Below are positions 51,018 through 60,066 of a stretch of DNA of 60,127 bases, piece by piece. A model generated the notes under the pieces. It saw nothing but the letters and a program-made list of their open reading frames with translations. It ran no database searches and had not been told where the DNA came from. Origin of the DNA: an uncultured Clostridia bacterium (GTDB lineage: Bacteria; Bacillota; Clostridia; Oscillospirales; Acutalibacteraceae); assembly GCA_946182865.1 (NCBI GenBank), contig CAMHAV010000004.1, positions 1 to 60,127 of the forward strand. The letters are read 5' to 3'. Position 1 is the first letter of the stretch. Every line of letters begins with the position of its first letter. The position numbers and the translations under genes were made by a program.

Positions 51018-51062
51018 AAAAAAGAGGAACCTCTCACAGCAACAGAGCGGTTCCTCTTTTTT
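51018..51062. terminator. Bidirectional terminator downstream of the hydrolase gene
   Basis: AAAAAAGAGGAACC (51018-51031) pairs perfectly with GGTTCCTCTTTTTT (51049-51062). It ends the glpK-hydrolase operon on the minus strand and could end the plus-strand RNA from 50727. Confidence 0.92.
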
Positions 51063-51129
51063 ATATACATCAATCATGAATGAGTTAAATGATCCGCAAA
51101 ACCTGCGGAAAGACGGATTATTTTGCGGC

Positions 51130-52050
51130 TCAGCCCTCGATAAAGGCCAGAATATCGGCAATCGCCTCGTCGCGGGCGGTGTCGTTGAGGATTTCGTGGC
51201 GATTATCGTCGTAGAGTTTCATGCGGACGTCGGCGCCCTTCTTGACAAGCTTTTGATTCACCGTCTTAACGCCCTTGCTGTGTTCGCCCACAGGGTCATC
51301 CGCACCCGAAACCAGAAGGATGGGCAGCTTAGACTTTCCAATGCGCTTGAACCATTTGGACAAATTGACCTCACGATTGAGTTTGACCAGATCATGCATG
51401 GCGCTGACGGTAAAATGATAGTTGCAGAATTTATCCGCGTTATAAATCCGACGCACTTCCGGATTTTTCGAGAGCCAGTCTCCGTTAGTGCCGTCTCCGA
51501 AGCCCTTGTTGTAGTCCCCGAACGCCAGTTTTTCGATCAGCGGGGAAATATGACGTTTGCCGCAGAAGAATCCGATGGTATTGATGAGTCCCAGCGCCAC
51601 ACCCGATGCGGGATTGGGGCCGCCTGTACCCATGACGATCAACTTGTCGGGCAGATCGGGGTACTTCGCCGCAGTCAGCCGCACAATGAACGAACCCATG
51701 CTGTGTCCCATGAGATAATAGGGCAAACCGGGATATTCGTTCTTGACGGCGTTGCCCACAGCGTTCACGTCGGCAGCCAGCAGCTTCCAACCGTTTTTCT
51801 TGGCGATATAGCCCAGCTCGCTGTCATCCACGGCGGTATTGCCGTGACCGAGATTGTCGTAGGCGACGCAGACATAGCCTGCCTCCGCTATTTCGCGCAG
51901 GAATGCATCGTACCGCCCGATATGCTCGGTCATGCCGTGTACCAGATGGAAGATGCCCTTCGGCTGTCCCTCGGGAATGTACATCTTTCCTTTTAAAGTG
52001 TGGATTCCGTCGGTAGACGGAAATTCACGTTCTTTCACTTCCACTGCCAT
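51130..52050 (-). CDS. Alpha/beta hydrolase, monoacylglycerol lipase/lysophospholipase type
   Basis: A 306-residue serine hydrolase of the Hydrolase_4 (PldB-like) group. It has the oxyanion region HLVHGMTEHIGRYD, the nucleophile elbow YLMGHSMGSF, a late Asp in VSGADDPVGEHSKG and a His in DDNRHEILND, giving a full Ser-Asp-His triad. No signal peptide, so it is cytoplasmic. ATG at 52050 follows GAGGTG and lies one base past the glpK stop codon. With glycerol kinase as partner, release of glycerol from monoacylglycerols or lysolipids is a reasonable inference. Confidence 0.88.
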   Translation of the reverse strand: MAVEVKEREFPSTDGIHTLKGKMYIPEGQPKGIFHLVHGMTEHIGRYDAFLREIAEAGYVCVAYDNLGHGNTAVDDSELGYIAKKNGWKLLAADVNAVGNAVKNEYPGLPYYLMGHSMGSFIVRLTAAKYPDLPDKLIVMGTGGPNPASGVALGLINTIGFFCGKRHISPLIEKLAFGDYNKGFGDGTNGDWLSKNPEVRRIYNADKFCNYHFTVSAMHDLVKLNREVNLSKWFKRIGKSKLPILLVSGADDPVGEHSKGVKTVNQKLVKKGADVRMKLYDDNRHEILNDTARDEAIADILAFIEG

Positions 52051-52051
52051 A

Positions 52052-53542
<1,491 letters not shown>

Positions 53543-53569
53543 AGGAATCACCCTCCGTTTCTTTTCTCC

Positions 53570-53598
53570 ATTGTACCACAGCGCACCCGATTATTCAA
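53570..53598 (-). promoter_or_regulatory. glpK promoter
   Basis: Minus strand: TTGAAT (53593-53598), 17-bp spacer, TACAAT (53570-53575). Confidence 0.8.
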
Positions 53599-53675
53599 TA
53601 TTTTATCCAGATTTTTTTATATTTTATTACAAAATCTAGATATATTGCAGACGCGGGTAGGATATTATATTTCAC

Positions 53676-53751
53676 CGATATCCGCAGGTATCAACGATAG
53701 CCATAGGTATCAACGATATCCGCAGGTATCAACGATAGCCATAGATGCAGT
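53676..53751. repeat. Four tandem 19-bp repeats spanning a stop codon
   Basis: Units at 53676, 53695, 53714 and 53733. Two types alternate: CGATATCCGCAGGTATCAA and CGATAGCCATAGGTATCAA (the last copy diverges after CGATAGCCATAG). Unit 4 encodes the last residues of the DUF6678-like protein, and its CGTTGA stop context on the minus strand is repeated by the units beyond the gene. Confidence 0.85.
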
Positions 53752-54148
53752 AAACGTCGTCCTGCCGCTCGAAGGGAATATGGTATTTCCCCAAAATCGC
53801 TTCAAACTGAGCCGAAGCGTCAATCAACCGCGGCGCCAGCAGTCTGCCCCTGCGCTCCAGATAACGCGGTCTGACTTTCACCCACTCGATCACAAACCAA
53901 CGGTTCGCGCCTGTTGCGGGGTAATACAAAAAATCCTCTCCCCAATCGCCCCAATAGGAAACGTCTGACTGAAAGAAAGGTTCGTCCGGGCAAGTCTCTT
54001 CCAGCACCGTTTTGAGGATGAACGGAGGCGGGAAAGGCATTTCGTTCACCATCCCCTCCCGCAGCTCGCGCCATTTGGTGTTGTTCATACAACTGCCCAA
54101 CCCGCGCTTGGCAATCACTTCATTGACCTGTGTTTTAAGGTCTTTCAT
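53729..54148 (-). CDS. DUF6678-like protein
   Basis: A 139-residue soluble protein. It contains MNNTKWRELREGM, a Pro-rich FPPPFILK segment, YWGDWGEDF, VIEWVKVRPRYLERRGRL and ends in CIYGYR, features I associate with the DUF6678 family; that assignment is from memory and tentative. The function is unknown. It lies 23 bp after the CYTH gene. The last codons fall in a 19-bp tandem repeat that continues past the stop, so the C-terminus may be prone to repeat-number variation. Confidence 0.7.
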   Translation of the reverse strand: MKDLKTQVNEVIAKRGLGSCMNNTKWRELREGMVNEMPFPPPFILKTVLEETCPDEPFFQSDVSYWGDWGEDFLYYPATGANRWFVIEWVKVRPRYLERRGRLLAPRLIDASAQFEAILGKYHIPFERQDDVYCIYGYR

Positions 54149-54171
54149 GTGGTTGTTCCCTCTTTCTTTGG

Positions 54172-54645
54172 TTAAAGCTCCAGTCTGCCCTTGATCCAGT
54201 AATTGCTCATGCTGAAATCGCGGTTTTCCGTCACCTCCCGTCCGAGGTACGACGGCGGCACAAAGGCGTTGGCCGCCTCTACCGAGTCAAATTCCACCTC
54301 GGCATACATAAAGCCGGTTTCCGTGCCGCTGTCCACAATGCTGCATTCCAGTTTCAGACCGCCCTCCAATGGATAGACGCGGTAATCCTTGCGAATGGGC
54401 GCGCGTTTGAGCAGACCCGCCATTTCATTGTACTGCTCGGCCGTGATGGGTATATTGACCTCCGCTCGCACCAGCGTGCCTTTCCCCTTGACGGTCATCT
54501 CGTATTTGTCGGAGCCGTCGGGATAGGCGAACCGGCGGATCCTCACCACCGGCGCCGTGGAAAGATATCCCTGACAGACCTGCGCGCGGTACAGCTCCGG
54601 CAGGTCGGGAAATGCGTCAATGAGAAACTGTCTTTCGATTTCCAT
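54172..54645 (-). CDS. CYTH-domain protein (inorganic triphosphatase-like)
   Basis: A 157-residue CYTH protein. It begins with the signature MEIERQFLID (the ExExK-like motif reduced to E-x-E), followed by RIRRF, YEMTVKGKGTLVRAEVN and YAEVEFDS, the alternating charged residues that line the triphosphate tunnel. Family members hydrolyse inorganic triphosphate or act on nucleotide or thiamine triphosphates; the substrate is not evident. ATG at 54645 follows AAAGGA. A dispersed repeat (copy 3) begins 31 bp upstream and carries TACAAT at the -10 position. Confidence 0.85.
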   Translation of the reverse strand: MEIERQFLIDAFPDLPELYRAQVCQGYLSTAPVVRIRRFAYPDGSDKYEMTVKGKGTLVRAEVNIPITAEQYNEMAGLLKRAPIRKDYRVYPLEGGLKLECSIVDSGTETGFMYAEVEFDSVEAANAFVPPSYLGREVTENRDFSMSNYWIKGRLEL

Positions 54646-54676
54646 TTTTTTGTCCTTTCTTTGTCTTACTTTCAAC

Positions 54677-55030
54677 CGATTGTAAATGCACTATCCACAG
54701 CTTACCTCTGTCAGCTCCCTCTCTGAGGGAGGTGGCACGCCGCAGGCGTGCCGGAGGGAGTTTATTACCCTAAGTTGTGAACAGTAAGTATAATTGTGAA
54801 AAAATGCGGAAATACGGGGTTCGGTCAATGGGAACTTCCATCCGTATTCGCCCCAACCTGCCGATTGTCGAAGTGCATTTCGCTCGTTCGGCTTCGCCTC
54901 ACTCGTGGGCGCTGCCCACCCCCGCAAGGGCGCTGCCCTTGACCCACCAAGAGGGCTTGCCCCCTTGGATTCCCGCGCTCGCATTCGCTCGCTGGTTGGC
55001 GCTTCGCTTTTTTCTTTTTCGATCTCTTTT
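54677..55030. repeat. Dispersed TIR repeat, copy 3 (interrupted, right end missing)
   Basis: Left end CGATTGTAAA at 54677 matches the family terminal repeat for its first 10 bp. After about 25 bp it is interrupted by a different palindromic repeat, then the family body resumes at about 54795 (GCGGAAATACGGGG, GGTCAATGGGAA) and runs through the GCTCGCATTCGCTCGCT word near 54980. No right terminal repeat is seen; the flavin reductase stop codon lies in the expected place. Confidence 0.75.
54703..54770. repeat. Palindromic repeat nested in copy 3
   Basis: Contains CTCCCTC-tct-GAGGGAG, then GGCACGC-cgca-GGCGTGCC, then GGAGGGAG, which could also pair with the first CTCCCTC. Similar CTCCCTC/GAGGGAG elements are widespread between genes in Ruminococcaceae-type genomes. 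It is inserted near the left end of TIR repeat copy 3. Confidence 0.65.
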
Positions 55031-55032
55031 GT

Positions 55033-55968
55033 TTATTTCTTCTTTTCTTTGCTGCGCTTGTCGTTGATGATCTTCATTTCCGCGGCGGTGATCTCCGTGA
55101 CGTTGTTCTCTTTCGCCCAGGCCACGCAGCCACGCAGCACGGTGGGCAGGAAAATACGCGGCACGTTGACAATGGTTTCGAGCGCATCGTCGGTAAAATG
55201 CACCGTCGGGTCGGTGCGGTCGGCGGCATACCGCACGGAAGCCAGCGTTGTCTGACGCACGGGCAGCAGCTCCGCGCGCATCTTGGCGTGCTTGTGATAC
55301 CAGAAATTTTTAGAGTCGCGGTAGCCGTAGTCAATGGGACAGGGCGGAAAATCTTTTTTGGTCACGCCGTTCACAATGGCATTGTAGTATTTTTCCTTCA
55401 TCAGGATCTTGTCGATTTTCAGAATGAAATGCGCGCCGTAGGGACTGGTAATACCGTTGAAATCGTGGTATTTTTCGAGCGTGTAGTGATCGTCCCCCTC
55501 CGGCAGCGGCCCGTCATTCTCCGCGCCGTCAAGGGTGTCCACCCATGTGCATTCCATCACCTGAAACGCCTCTTTGATGACCTTGGGATATGTCCCCGAC
55601 GGGTCGGCTTCGGCGCGCAGACCGTCCTCCAGCGTCATGGAAAAATCTTTCATCTTTTCCGCCGTGGTGTCGCCCGGCCATCCCAGACGCACCGCTTCTT
55701 TAAAATACTTCGCGTCGTCGGGGATGAAATTGAGGGCGCACTTCTTGCGCTTGATCAGGTTCTGCGCGGTATTGGACGAATTGCGGCAGCAGAGCAGCAT
55801 GGCATAATAGTCCTTGCCCGCGATGTAATACGGCTGCACGAGCGAATACGCGCCGCAGTTGGTCTGCCCATCATCGGCCAGCGTGCTTACCAGCACCGTC
55901 GGCATAGGGAAAAACAGCGACGTCTGGTAAAAATTGTCCACAATGCGTAAATCTTTGAAATCTGACAT
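55033..55968 (-). CDS. Flavin reductase-like (FMN-binding split barrel) protein
   Basis: A 311-residue soluble protein. Residues about 15-230 resemble the flavin reductase-like split barrel (FFPMPTVLVSTL, CGAYSLVQPYYIAG, RNSSNTAQNLIKRKKCALNFIPDD). Residues about 250-300 form a separate helical module (FTDDALETIVNVPRIFLPTVLRGCVAWAKE then ITAAEM) resembling the PCP_red module found at the C-terminus of light-independent protochlorophyllide reductase subunits and in other proteins. No redox partner is adjacent. GGAGGAC precedes the ATG. A CACAATTGTG palindrome sits beside the -10 element. Confidence 0.75.
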   Translation of the reverse strand: MSDFKDLRIVDNFYQTSLFFPMPTVLVSTLADDGQTNCGAYSLVQPYYIAGKDYYAMLLCCRNSSNTAQNLIKRKKCALNFIPDDAKYFKEAVRLGWPGDTTAEKMKDFSMTLEDGLRAEADPSGTYPKVIKEAFQVMECTWVDTLDGAENDGPLPEGDDHYTLEKYHDFNGITSPYGAHFILKIDKILMKEKYYNAIVNGVTKKDFPPCPIDYGYRDSKNFWYHKHAKMRAELLPVRQTTLASVRYAADRTDPTVHFTDDALETIVNVPRIFLPTVLRGCVAWAKENNVTEITAAEMKIINDKRSKEKKK

Positions 55969-56057
55969 AATGATGTCCTCCTAAATAAAGTAATTTGTCC
56001 CTCACACCTGTTACAAGACATGTTAAAAGAGATACCAAAGGAAATGGCTTTACCTTG

Positions 56058-56074
56058 ATTATATCACAATTGTG
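56058..56074 (-). promoter_or_regulatory. -10 element and palindrome upstream of the flavin reductase gene
   Basis: TATAAT (56058-56063, minus strand) is directly preceded by the perfect 10-bp palindrome CACAATTGTG (56065-56074), which would lie in the spacer of the promoter. The -35 hexamer is weak. The palindrome may be an operator. Confidence 0.45.
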
Positions 56075-56088
56075 CCAAAAAGAAAAGC

Positions 56089-56127
56089 CTCTTATGTGTT
56101 GTTTGAACAACACACAGAGACTTTTTT
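56089..56127 (-). terminator. Terminator of the amino-acid ABC/MATE operon
   Basis: Minus strand: CTCTGTGTGTTGTT pairs with AACAACACATAAGAG around a short loop (one or two mismatches), followed by GCTTTTCTTTTTG. Confidence 0.75.
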
Positions 56128-56170
56128 GAAAAAATACTAAAGAATATCAACAAAACAAGGGCAGGAGATT

Positions 56171-57490
56171 TTATGCTGTCTGCACTTTCCCCCGCGCCAT
56201 CAGTCCCTTTACGGTAAGGGCCACCGCCTTGGTCACATTGTCCGCAATCATGCAGTACCACACGGCATTCAGCCCATAGCCCGCACGCACCACCAGCCAT
56301 GTCAGCAGAATACGCACGCCCCACATACTCAGCGCTTCGATCACAAACACGCTGCGGGTGTGTCCCGTGCCGTAGCTGATGCCCTCCCACGCGACCATGA
56401 GTCCGAAGAACGGTTCGGAAAATGCCACAATGCGCAGCACCTGCGCGCCCATTTGCGCCACCGTTTCGCTGCTGGTGAACAGCCGCATAAGAGGATAGGC
56501 GGTGAAAAACAGAATCACGCCGCTGAGCAGCATGAGCACAATCGTCAGCCACAGGCTGACGCTGCGCGTGTCACGGAATTTACGCTCATTTTGCTCCCCG
56601 ATGGCCGTACCGATGAGCGCGGAGGTTGCGGTTCGGATGCCGTATCCGGGCAGATAGAAAATTTCTTCGGCGGTCACGGCAATGGAATGCGCCGCGAATG
56701 TGACCACACCCATGCCGCTGACCATGCCCGCAAAGACGATATACCCGGCGCAGGAAACCACCGAGGTGGATGTCACAGGCAGGGCCACCCGCAGCAGCGC
56801 CTTGAGCTGTGCCGTTTGACGCACAAAATACGCGTCCCATCCAAAACGCAGCGCCGCCTTGCAGCGAAAAGCCACAAACATGCCGACGCCGCCGAGCGTC
56901 GTGGAAACAGCGGTGGCATAGGCCGCGCCGAGCACACCCAGCGATAGGCGGTAAATCAGCAGATAGTTGAGCAGCACATTCAGCGCGTTGGCGGAAAGGT
57001 TGATGACCATGGGGGTGCGGGTGTCCTTGACCGCGTGCATGGCGGAAGCCAGCATGCTGGTGATGACGGAAAAAGGCAGCGGGACGCTCACGATAAAGAA
57101 ATAGAGCGAGGCGGGGCGGCGTATTTCGGGAGCCGCCTGCATCCAGACCGGCAGAAAGGGCGAAATGGCCAGACATATCGCTGTAAGTGCCAGTCCCAGC
57201 CAGACCGAAAGCCGCATACCCAGCGCCGAAAGCCGCTTCATCTCCTCGTGATCTCCCCGGCCGTTGGCTTGCGAGAGAAGCGACAGCAGCCCCACCGCAA
57301 AGCCGTAGGGAATGGAATGCACCAGCCAGTTGACGGTAGTACTGGTGCTGACCGCCGCGGTGGCCGCTTCGCCTAAATGTCCCACCATGGCGGTATCGAC
57401 ATATTGCAGCAGCGAACCGAGCAATTGCTGCACGATGGCGGGCAGCGACAGTCTCACCAGTGAACGGAAAACGATTCTTCGATGACGCAT
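56171..57490 (-). CDS. MATE-family multidrug/organic cation exporter
   Basis: A 439-residue MatE protein with twelve predicted transmembrane helices in two related halves. It begins with LSLPAIVQQLLGSLLQYVDTAMVGHLGE, typical of the DinF/MepA side of the family. It should export drugs or metabolites using a Na+ or H+ gradient. It follows the amino-acid binding protein gene by 6 bp, in the same operon. No Shine-Dalgarno sequence is visible before the ATG at 57490; a heptad-repeat tract covers the junction, so translation may be coupled to the preceding gene. Confidence 0.9.
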   Translation of the reverse strand: MRHRRIVFRSLVRLSLPAIVQQLLGSLLQYVDTAMVGHLGEAATAAVSTSTTVNWLVHSIPYGFAVGLLSLLSQANGRGDHEEMKRLSALGMRLSVWLGLALTAICLAISPFLPVWMQAAPEIRRPASLYFFIVSVPLPFSVITSMLASAMHAVKDTRTPMVINLSANALNVLLNYLLIYRLSLGVLGAAYATAVSTTLGGVGMFVAFRCKAALRFGWDAYFVRQTAQLKALLRVALPVTSTSVVSCAGYIVFAGMVSGMGVVTFAAHSIAVTAEEIFYLPGYGIRTATSALIGTAIGEQNERKFRDTRSVSLWLTIVLMLLSGVILFFTAYPLMRLFTSSETVAQMGAQVLRIVAFSEPFFGLMVAWEGISYGTGHTRSVFVIEALSMWGVRILLTWLVVRAGYGLNAVWYCMIADNVTKAVALTVKGLMARGKVQTA

Positions 57491-57515
57491 GACGGATTAC
57501 GGATTGGTGATGTCA
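57481..57515. repeat. Heptad-repeat tract F at a gene junction
   Basis: Five units in strict 7-bp phase: GATGACG, CATGACG, GATTACG, GATTGGT, GATGTCA. It spans the stop codon of the binding-protein gene and the start codon of the MATE gene. Confidence 0.6.
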
Positions 57516-58303
57516 GAACCGAAGTATTTCTCGGACAGAGCCGACAATGTGCCGTCCTCGCGCATTTTGGCAATGGCCTCGTTCACTGCCGCGCGCAGCG
57601 AATCGCTGTTCTTCCCTTTGCGCATGGGAATCACTACCTGATTGGCTTCTTCAGTAGAGGCGACAATCTTGATGGCCGCGTCGGGCTGTTCTTTCATATA
57701 ATCCAGCACGGAAACTTCGGCGTTGAGGGTCGCGTCCACTCTGCCCGCCATCACCATCTGCATGGTTTCGCCCAGTGAATCCACGCCCTTGACCGTCGCG
57801 CCGTACTTTTCGCCCAGTTCCATGTAAGTGCTGCCGATGCTGTTGGCGGTGGTCTTGCCCTTTAAATCTTCAAAGCTCGTGATGTCGGTGTTGTCCTTGT
57901 GCGTCACGAGAACGGTGTGAATATAGGCATACGGCTCGGAGAAATCGTACTTTTCGGCACGTTCGGGGGTGCTGTCAACCCCGTTGATGACCAGATCATA
58001 CAGTCCCGCATCCATGCCGGCGAAGAGTCCGTCCCATTCGCCCTCTACAAAGTCCGCTTCCACGCCGATGGAATCGGCAATATACTGCCCGATCTCCACA
58101 TCGAAGCCCACCAGCTTGTCGGACTCGTCGTGATACGTCCAGGGCGCCCAGGTACCCTCCATCGCAATGGTGAGCTTGCCTTTTTTGCGCACATTCTCCA
58201 GCAGATCGTCATTCTTGCCGCCGCAGCTTACCGGAACACTCAGCAGCAGCGCCGCTGCCAAAAGCAGCGAAGCGATTTTTTTCATTCGGGTTCCTTTTTT
58301 CAT
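57497..58303 (-). CDS. Amino-acid ABC transporter substrate-binding lipoprotein
   Basis: A 268-residue SBP_bac_3 protein. Signal peptide with a lipobox ending at Cys27 (VPVSCGG). The mature part has the family pattern KLTIAMEGTWAPWTYHDE, VGFDVEIGQYIADSIGV, DLVINGVDSTPERAEKYDFSEPY and LKGKTTANSIGSTYMEL. It binds polar or cyst(e)ine-type amino acids; the exact ligand is not readable. ATG at 58303 follows GGAAG and lies one base past the ATPase stop codon. Confidence 0.92.
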   Translation of the reverse strand: MKKGTRMKKIASLLLAAALLLSVPVSCGGKNDDLLENVRKKGKLTIAMEGTWAPWTYHDESDKLVGFDVEIGQYIADSIGVEADFVEGEWDGLFAGMDAGLYDLVINGVDSTPERAEKYDFSEPYAYIHTVLVTHKDNTDITSFEDLKGKTTANSIGSTYMELGEKYGATVKGVDSLGETMQMVMAGRVDATLNAEVSVLDYMKEQPDAAIKIVASTEEANQVVIPMRKGKNSDSLRAAVNEAIAKMREDGTLSALSEKYFGSDITNP

Positions 58304-58304
58304 G

Positions 58305-59069
58305 TCAATTACTTCCTTTCGTGTTTTCATAAGATTGTTCATCAAGAGACTGCAAAAAGCTCTGCACTCTCTCGTGGGTCGGGTTCTCAAAAAATTCCTT
58401 GGCCGATGTGTGAACCAGTGCGCGACCCCCGTCCATAAAGAGAACATTCGTCGCCACATGGCGGGCAAAGCGTATCTCATGGGTCACGATGATCATAGTC
58501 ATGCCGTCGTCAGCCAACTGCTTGATGACGGCCAGCACTTCGCTGATGAGCTCCGGGTCAAGCGCCGAGGTCGGCTCGTCCAGCAGAATCACATCCGGCT
58601 CGGAAGCAATAGCGCGCGCAATGGCGACGCGCTGCTGCTGTCCGCCGGAGAGCTGCACGGGGTAAGCATCCGCCTTGTCCGCAAGTCCCACACGTTGCAG
58701 CGCCTCTCTGCCGATGTGTTCCGCTTCGGATTTCGTCATGCCCCGCGCGACGATCAACCCCTCAGTGACGTTTTGCAGGGCGGTCTTGTTGGCAAATAAA
58801 TTGAAATTCTGAAAGACAAACGCCGTGTGACGGCGGTATGACGCGATATCCTTGCGGGAAGCGGCCGCCATATCCAGCGATTGTCCCAGCAGCGTGACGT
58901 TGCCGCTGTCGGCGCGTTCCAGAAAATTGAGGCAGCGCAGAAGCGTCGTCTTGCCCGAACCCGACGGGCCGATCACTGCCAGCACCTCGCCTTTTTGGAG
59001 CGTGAGGTCTACGCCGTGCAGAATCTCCGTGCCGCCGATGGATTTATGCAGGTTTCTGAGTTCAAGCAC
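58305..59069 (-). CDS. Amino-acid ABC transporter ATP-binding protein (GlnQ-like)
   Basis: A 254-residue polar-amino-acid ATPase: Walker A GPSGSGKTTLLRC, FVFQNFNLFANKTALQNV, signature LSGGQQQRVAIARA, Walker B VILLDEPTSALDPE and the switch His in VTHEIRFAR. GTG start at 59069, overlapping the permease gene by 8 bp. Second gene of the permease-ATPase-binding protein-MATE operon. Confidence 0.95.
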   Translation of the reverse strand: MLELRNLHKSIGGTEILHGVDLTLQKGEVLAVIGPSGSGKTTLLRCLNFLERADSGNVTLLGQSLDMAAASRKDIASYRRHTAFVFQNFNLFANKTALQNVTEGLIVARGMTKSEAEHIGREALQRVGLADKADAYPVQLSGGQQQRVAIARAIASEPDVILLDEPTSALDPELISEVLAVIKQLADDGMTMIIVTHEIRFARHVATNVLFMDGGRALVHTSAKEFFENPTHERVQSFLQSLDEQSYENTKGSN

Positions 59070-59745
59070 GGATCACGTCACCCCCGTTCATCCGGGATAA
59101 TTTCTTTTCGCCCAGCGCCTGCAGCCGCGTGATGACCGTACAGAACAGCAGATAGATCAGCGCCACTTCCGCATAAAGCGCCAGATGTTCATAGGTGCGT
59201 CCCGCCACGCGCTGCGCCGTCATGAACATCTCCACCACCGTGATATTGGCGGCAAGGGAGGTGTCCTTAATCATGGAGATCAGGGAATTGGACAGCGGCG
59301 GAAAGGCCGTGCGGAAAGCCTGCGGCAGAATAATGCGCCGCATGGTTTGCAGATAGCTCATGCCCACGCAGTAACCCGCCTCCAACTGTCCTTTCGGCAC
59401 CGATTCGATGGCGGCGCGCATGGTTTCGGCGCAGTAGGCTCCCTCGTTCAGGGCAAACACCAGCACCGCGCAGGGAAACGCGGGCAGCACGATGCCGAGA
59501 TCGGGCAATCCGAAGTAAACGAGATAAAGCTGCACCAGCAGCGGCGTGCCACGGATAATCCAGATGTAAAACCGCACCAACTGCCGCAGTCCCTTGATAT
59601 TGGCAACCTGCACCATCGCGCAGCCCATGGCAATCACCAGCGCCAGCGCGAAGGAAAGCACCGTCAGGGGTACCGTCATCAGAAGTCCCTGTGTCAGGAT
59701 TTTGGGGAATGAATCCACCAGAATGTGCATCAGACGTTCGCTCAA
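59062..59745 (-). CDS. Amino-acid ABC transporter permease (HisM/GlnP-like)
   Basis: A 227-residue permease with five predicted transmembrane helices. The N-terminal TMVPL-type segment is TVPLTVLSFALAL, and the EAA loop is EAGYCVGMSYLQTMRRIILPQAFRTAFPPL. IRGTPLLVQLYLVYFGL is typical of HisM/QM permeases. TTG start at 59745, with AAGGAGG six bases away. It opens the operon; a TIR repeat (copy 4) begins 31 bp upstream and carries TACAAT at the -10 position. Confidence 0.93.
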   Translation of the reverse strand: MSERLMHILVDSFPKILTQGLLMTVPLTVLSFALALVIAMGCAMVQVANIKGLRQLVRFYIWIIRGTPLLVQLYLVYFGLPDLGIVLPAFPCAVLVFALNEGAYCAETMRAAIESVPKGQLEAGYCVGMSYLQTMRRIILPQAFRTAFPPLSNSLISMIKDTSLAANITVVEMFMTAQRVAGRTYEHLALYAEVALIYLLFCTVITRLQALGEKKLSRMNGGDVIRA

Positions 59746-59775
59746 AAGTCATCCTCCTTGCAATAGTAAATTAGC

Positions 59776-60066
59776 CGATTGTAAAAGTTGAAAAATCGCG
59801 GAAATACGGGGGTGGTCAATGGGAAAGGGAACGTTTTTCTCCATTGGAACGCATGGCAATCGGGATGGGGACGCCTATCTGTATTCGCCCATCCCCGTCG
59901 CAAATCGGAGCGTGTCTTGCTCGTTCGGCTTCGCCTCACTCGTGGGGCGCTGCCCCACGCCCCGCAAGGGCGCTGCCCTTGACCTGCCAGGAGGGCCTCC
60001 CCCCCTGGACTCCCACGCTCGCCTGGAAAAAAGACGCTCGCTAGTTATGCGCTGCGCTATGCTTTT
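59776..60066. repeat. Dispersed TIR repeat, copy 4
   Basis: Left terminal repeat CGATTGTAAAAGT (59776-59788), the family body (GGAAATACGGGGG, GGTCAATGGGAA, GTGGGGCGCTGCCCCAC, GCAAGGGCGCTGCCCTT), and the GCGCTGCGCTATGC word near 60047. Compared with copy 1, a short stretch (about 60018-60031) replaces part of the GCTCGCATTCGCTCGC word. No right terminal repeat is found before the window ends, so this copy looks truncated. 60067-60127 shows nothing further. Confidence 0.8.

Larger units (their letters stand above)
50727..51062 (+). ncRNA. Candidate non-coding RNA antisense to the mraZ leader
   Basis: Predicted from the perfect plus-strand promoter and the bidirectional terminator at 51018-51062, giving about 340 nt. 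A shorter product is possible if a weak hairpin plus CTTTTT near 50955 stops transcription. Near the 5' end AATCGGCT (50750-50757) pairs with AGCCGATT (50787-50794), with GAAG/CTTC inside. It crosses the three MraZ-box-like repeats and the mraZ promoter. I do not recognise 6S, SRP, tmRNA or RNase P RNA in it. An 83-codon hydrophobic plus-strand frame (50768-51019) lacks a ribosome-binding site. Confidence 0.4.

Noticed and set aside
50768..51019. 83-codon hydrophobic plus-strand frame in the candidate antisense RNA
   Set aside because: No ribosome-binding site, and it overlaps the MraZ-box-like repeats and mraZ promoter; the hydrophobicity follows from T-rich DNA.
50860..51996. 378-codon plus-strand open frame downstream of the perfect plus-strand promoter
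   Set aside because: It could in principle be the promoter's gene, but most of it is antisense to the hydrolase gene, a strong terminator lies inside it at 51018-51062, and there is no ribosome-binding site.
53676..53751. Possible CRISPR array
   Set aside because: The 19-bp units are directly adjacent with no spacers, and no cas gene is in the window. No CRISPR array was seen anywhere in the window.
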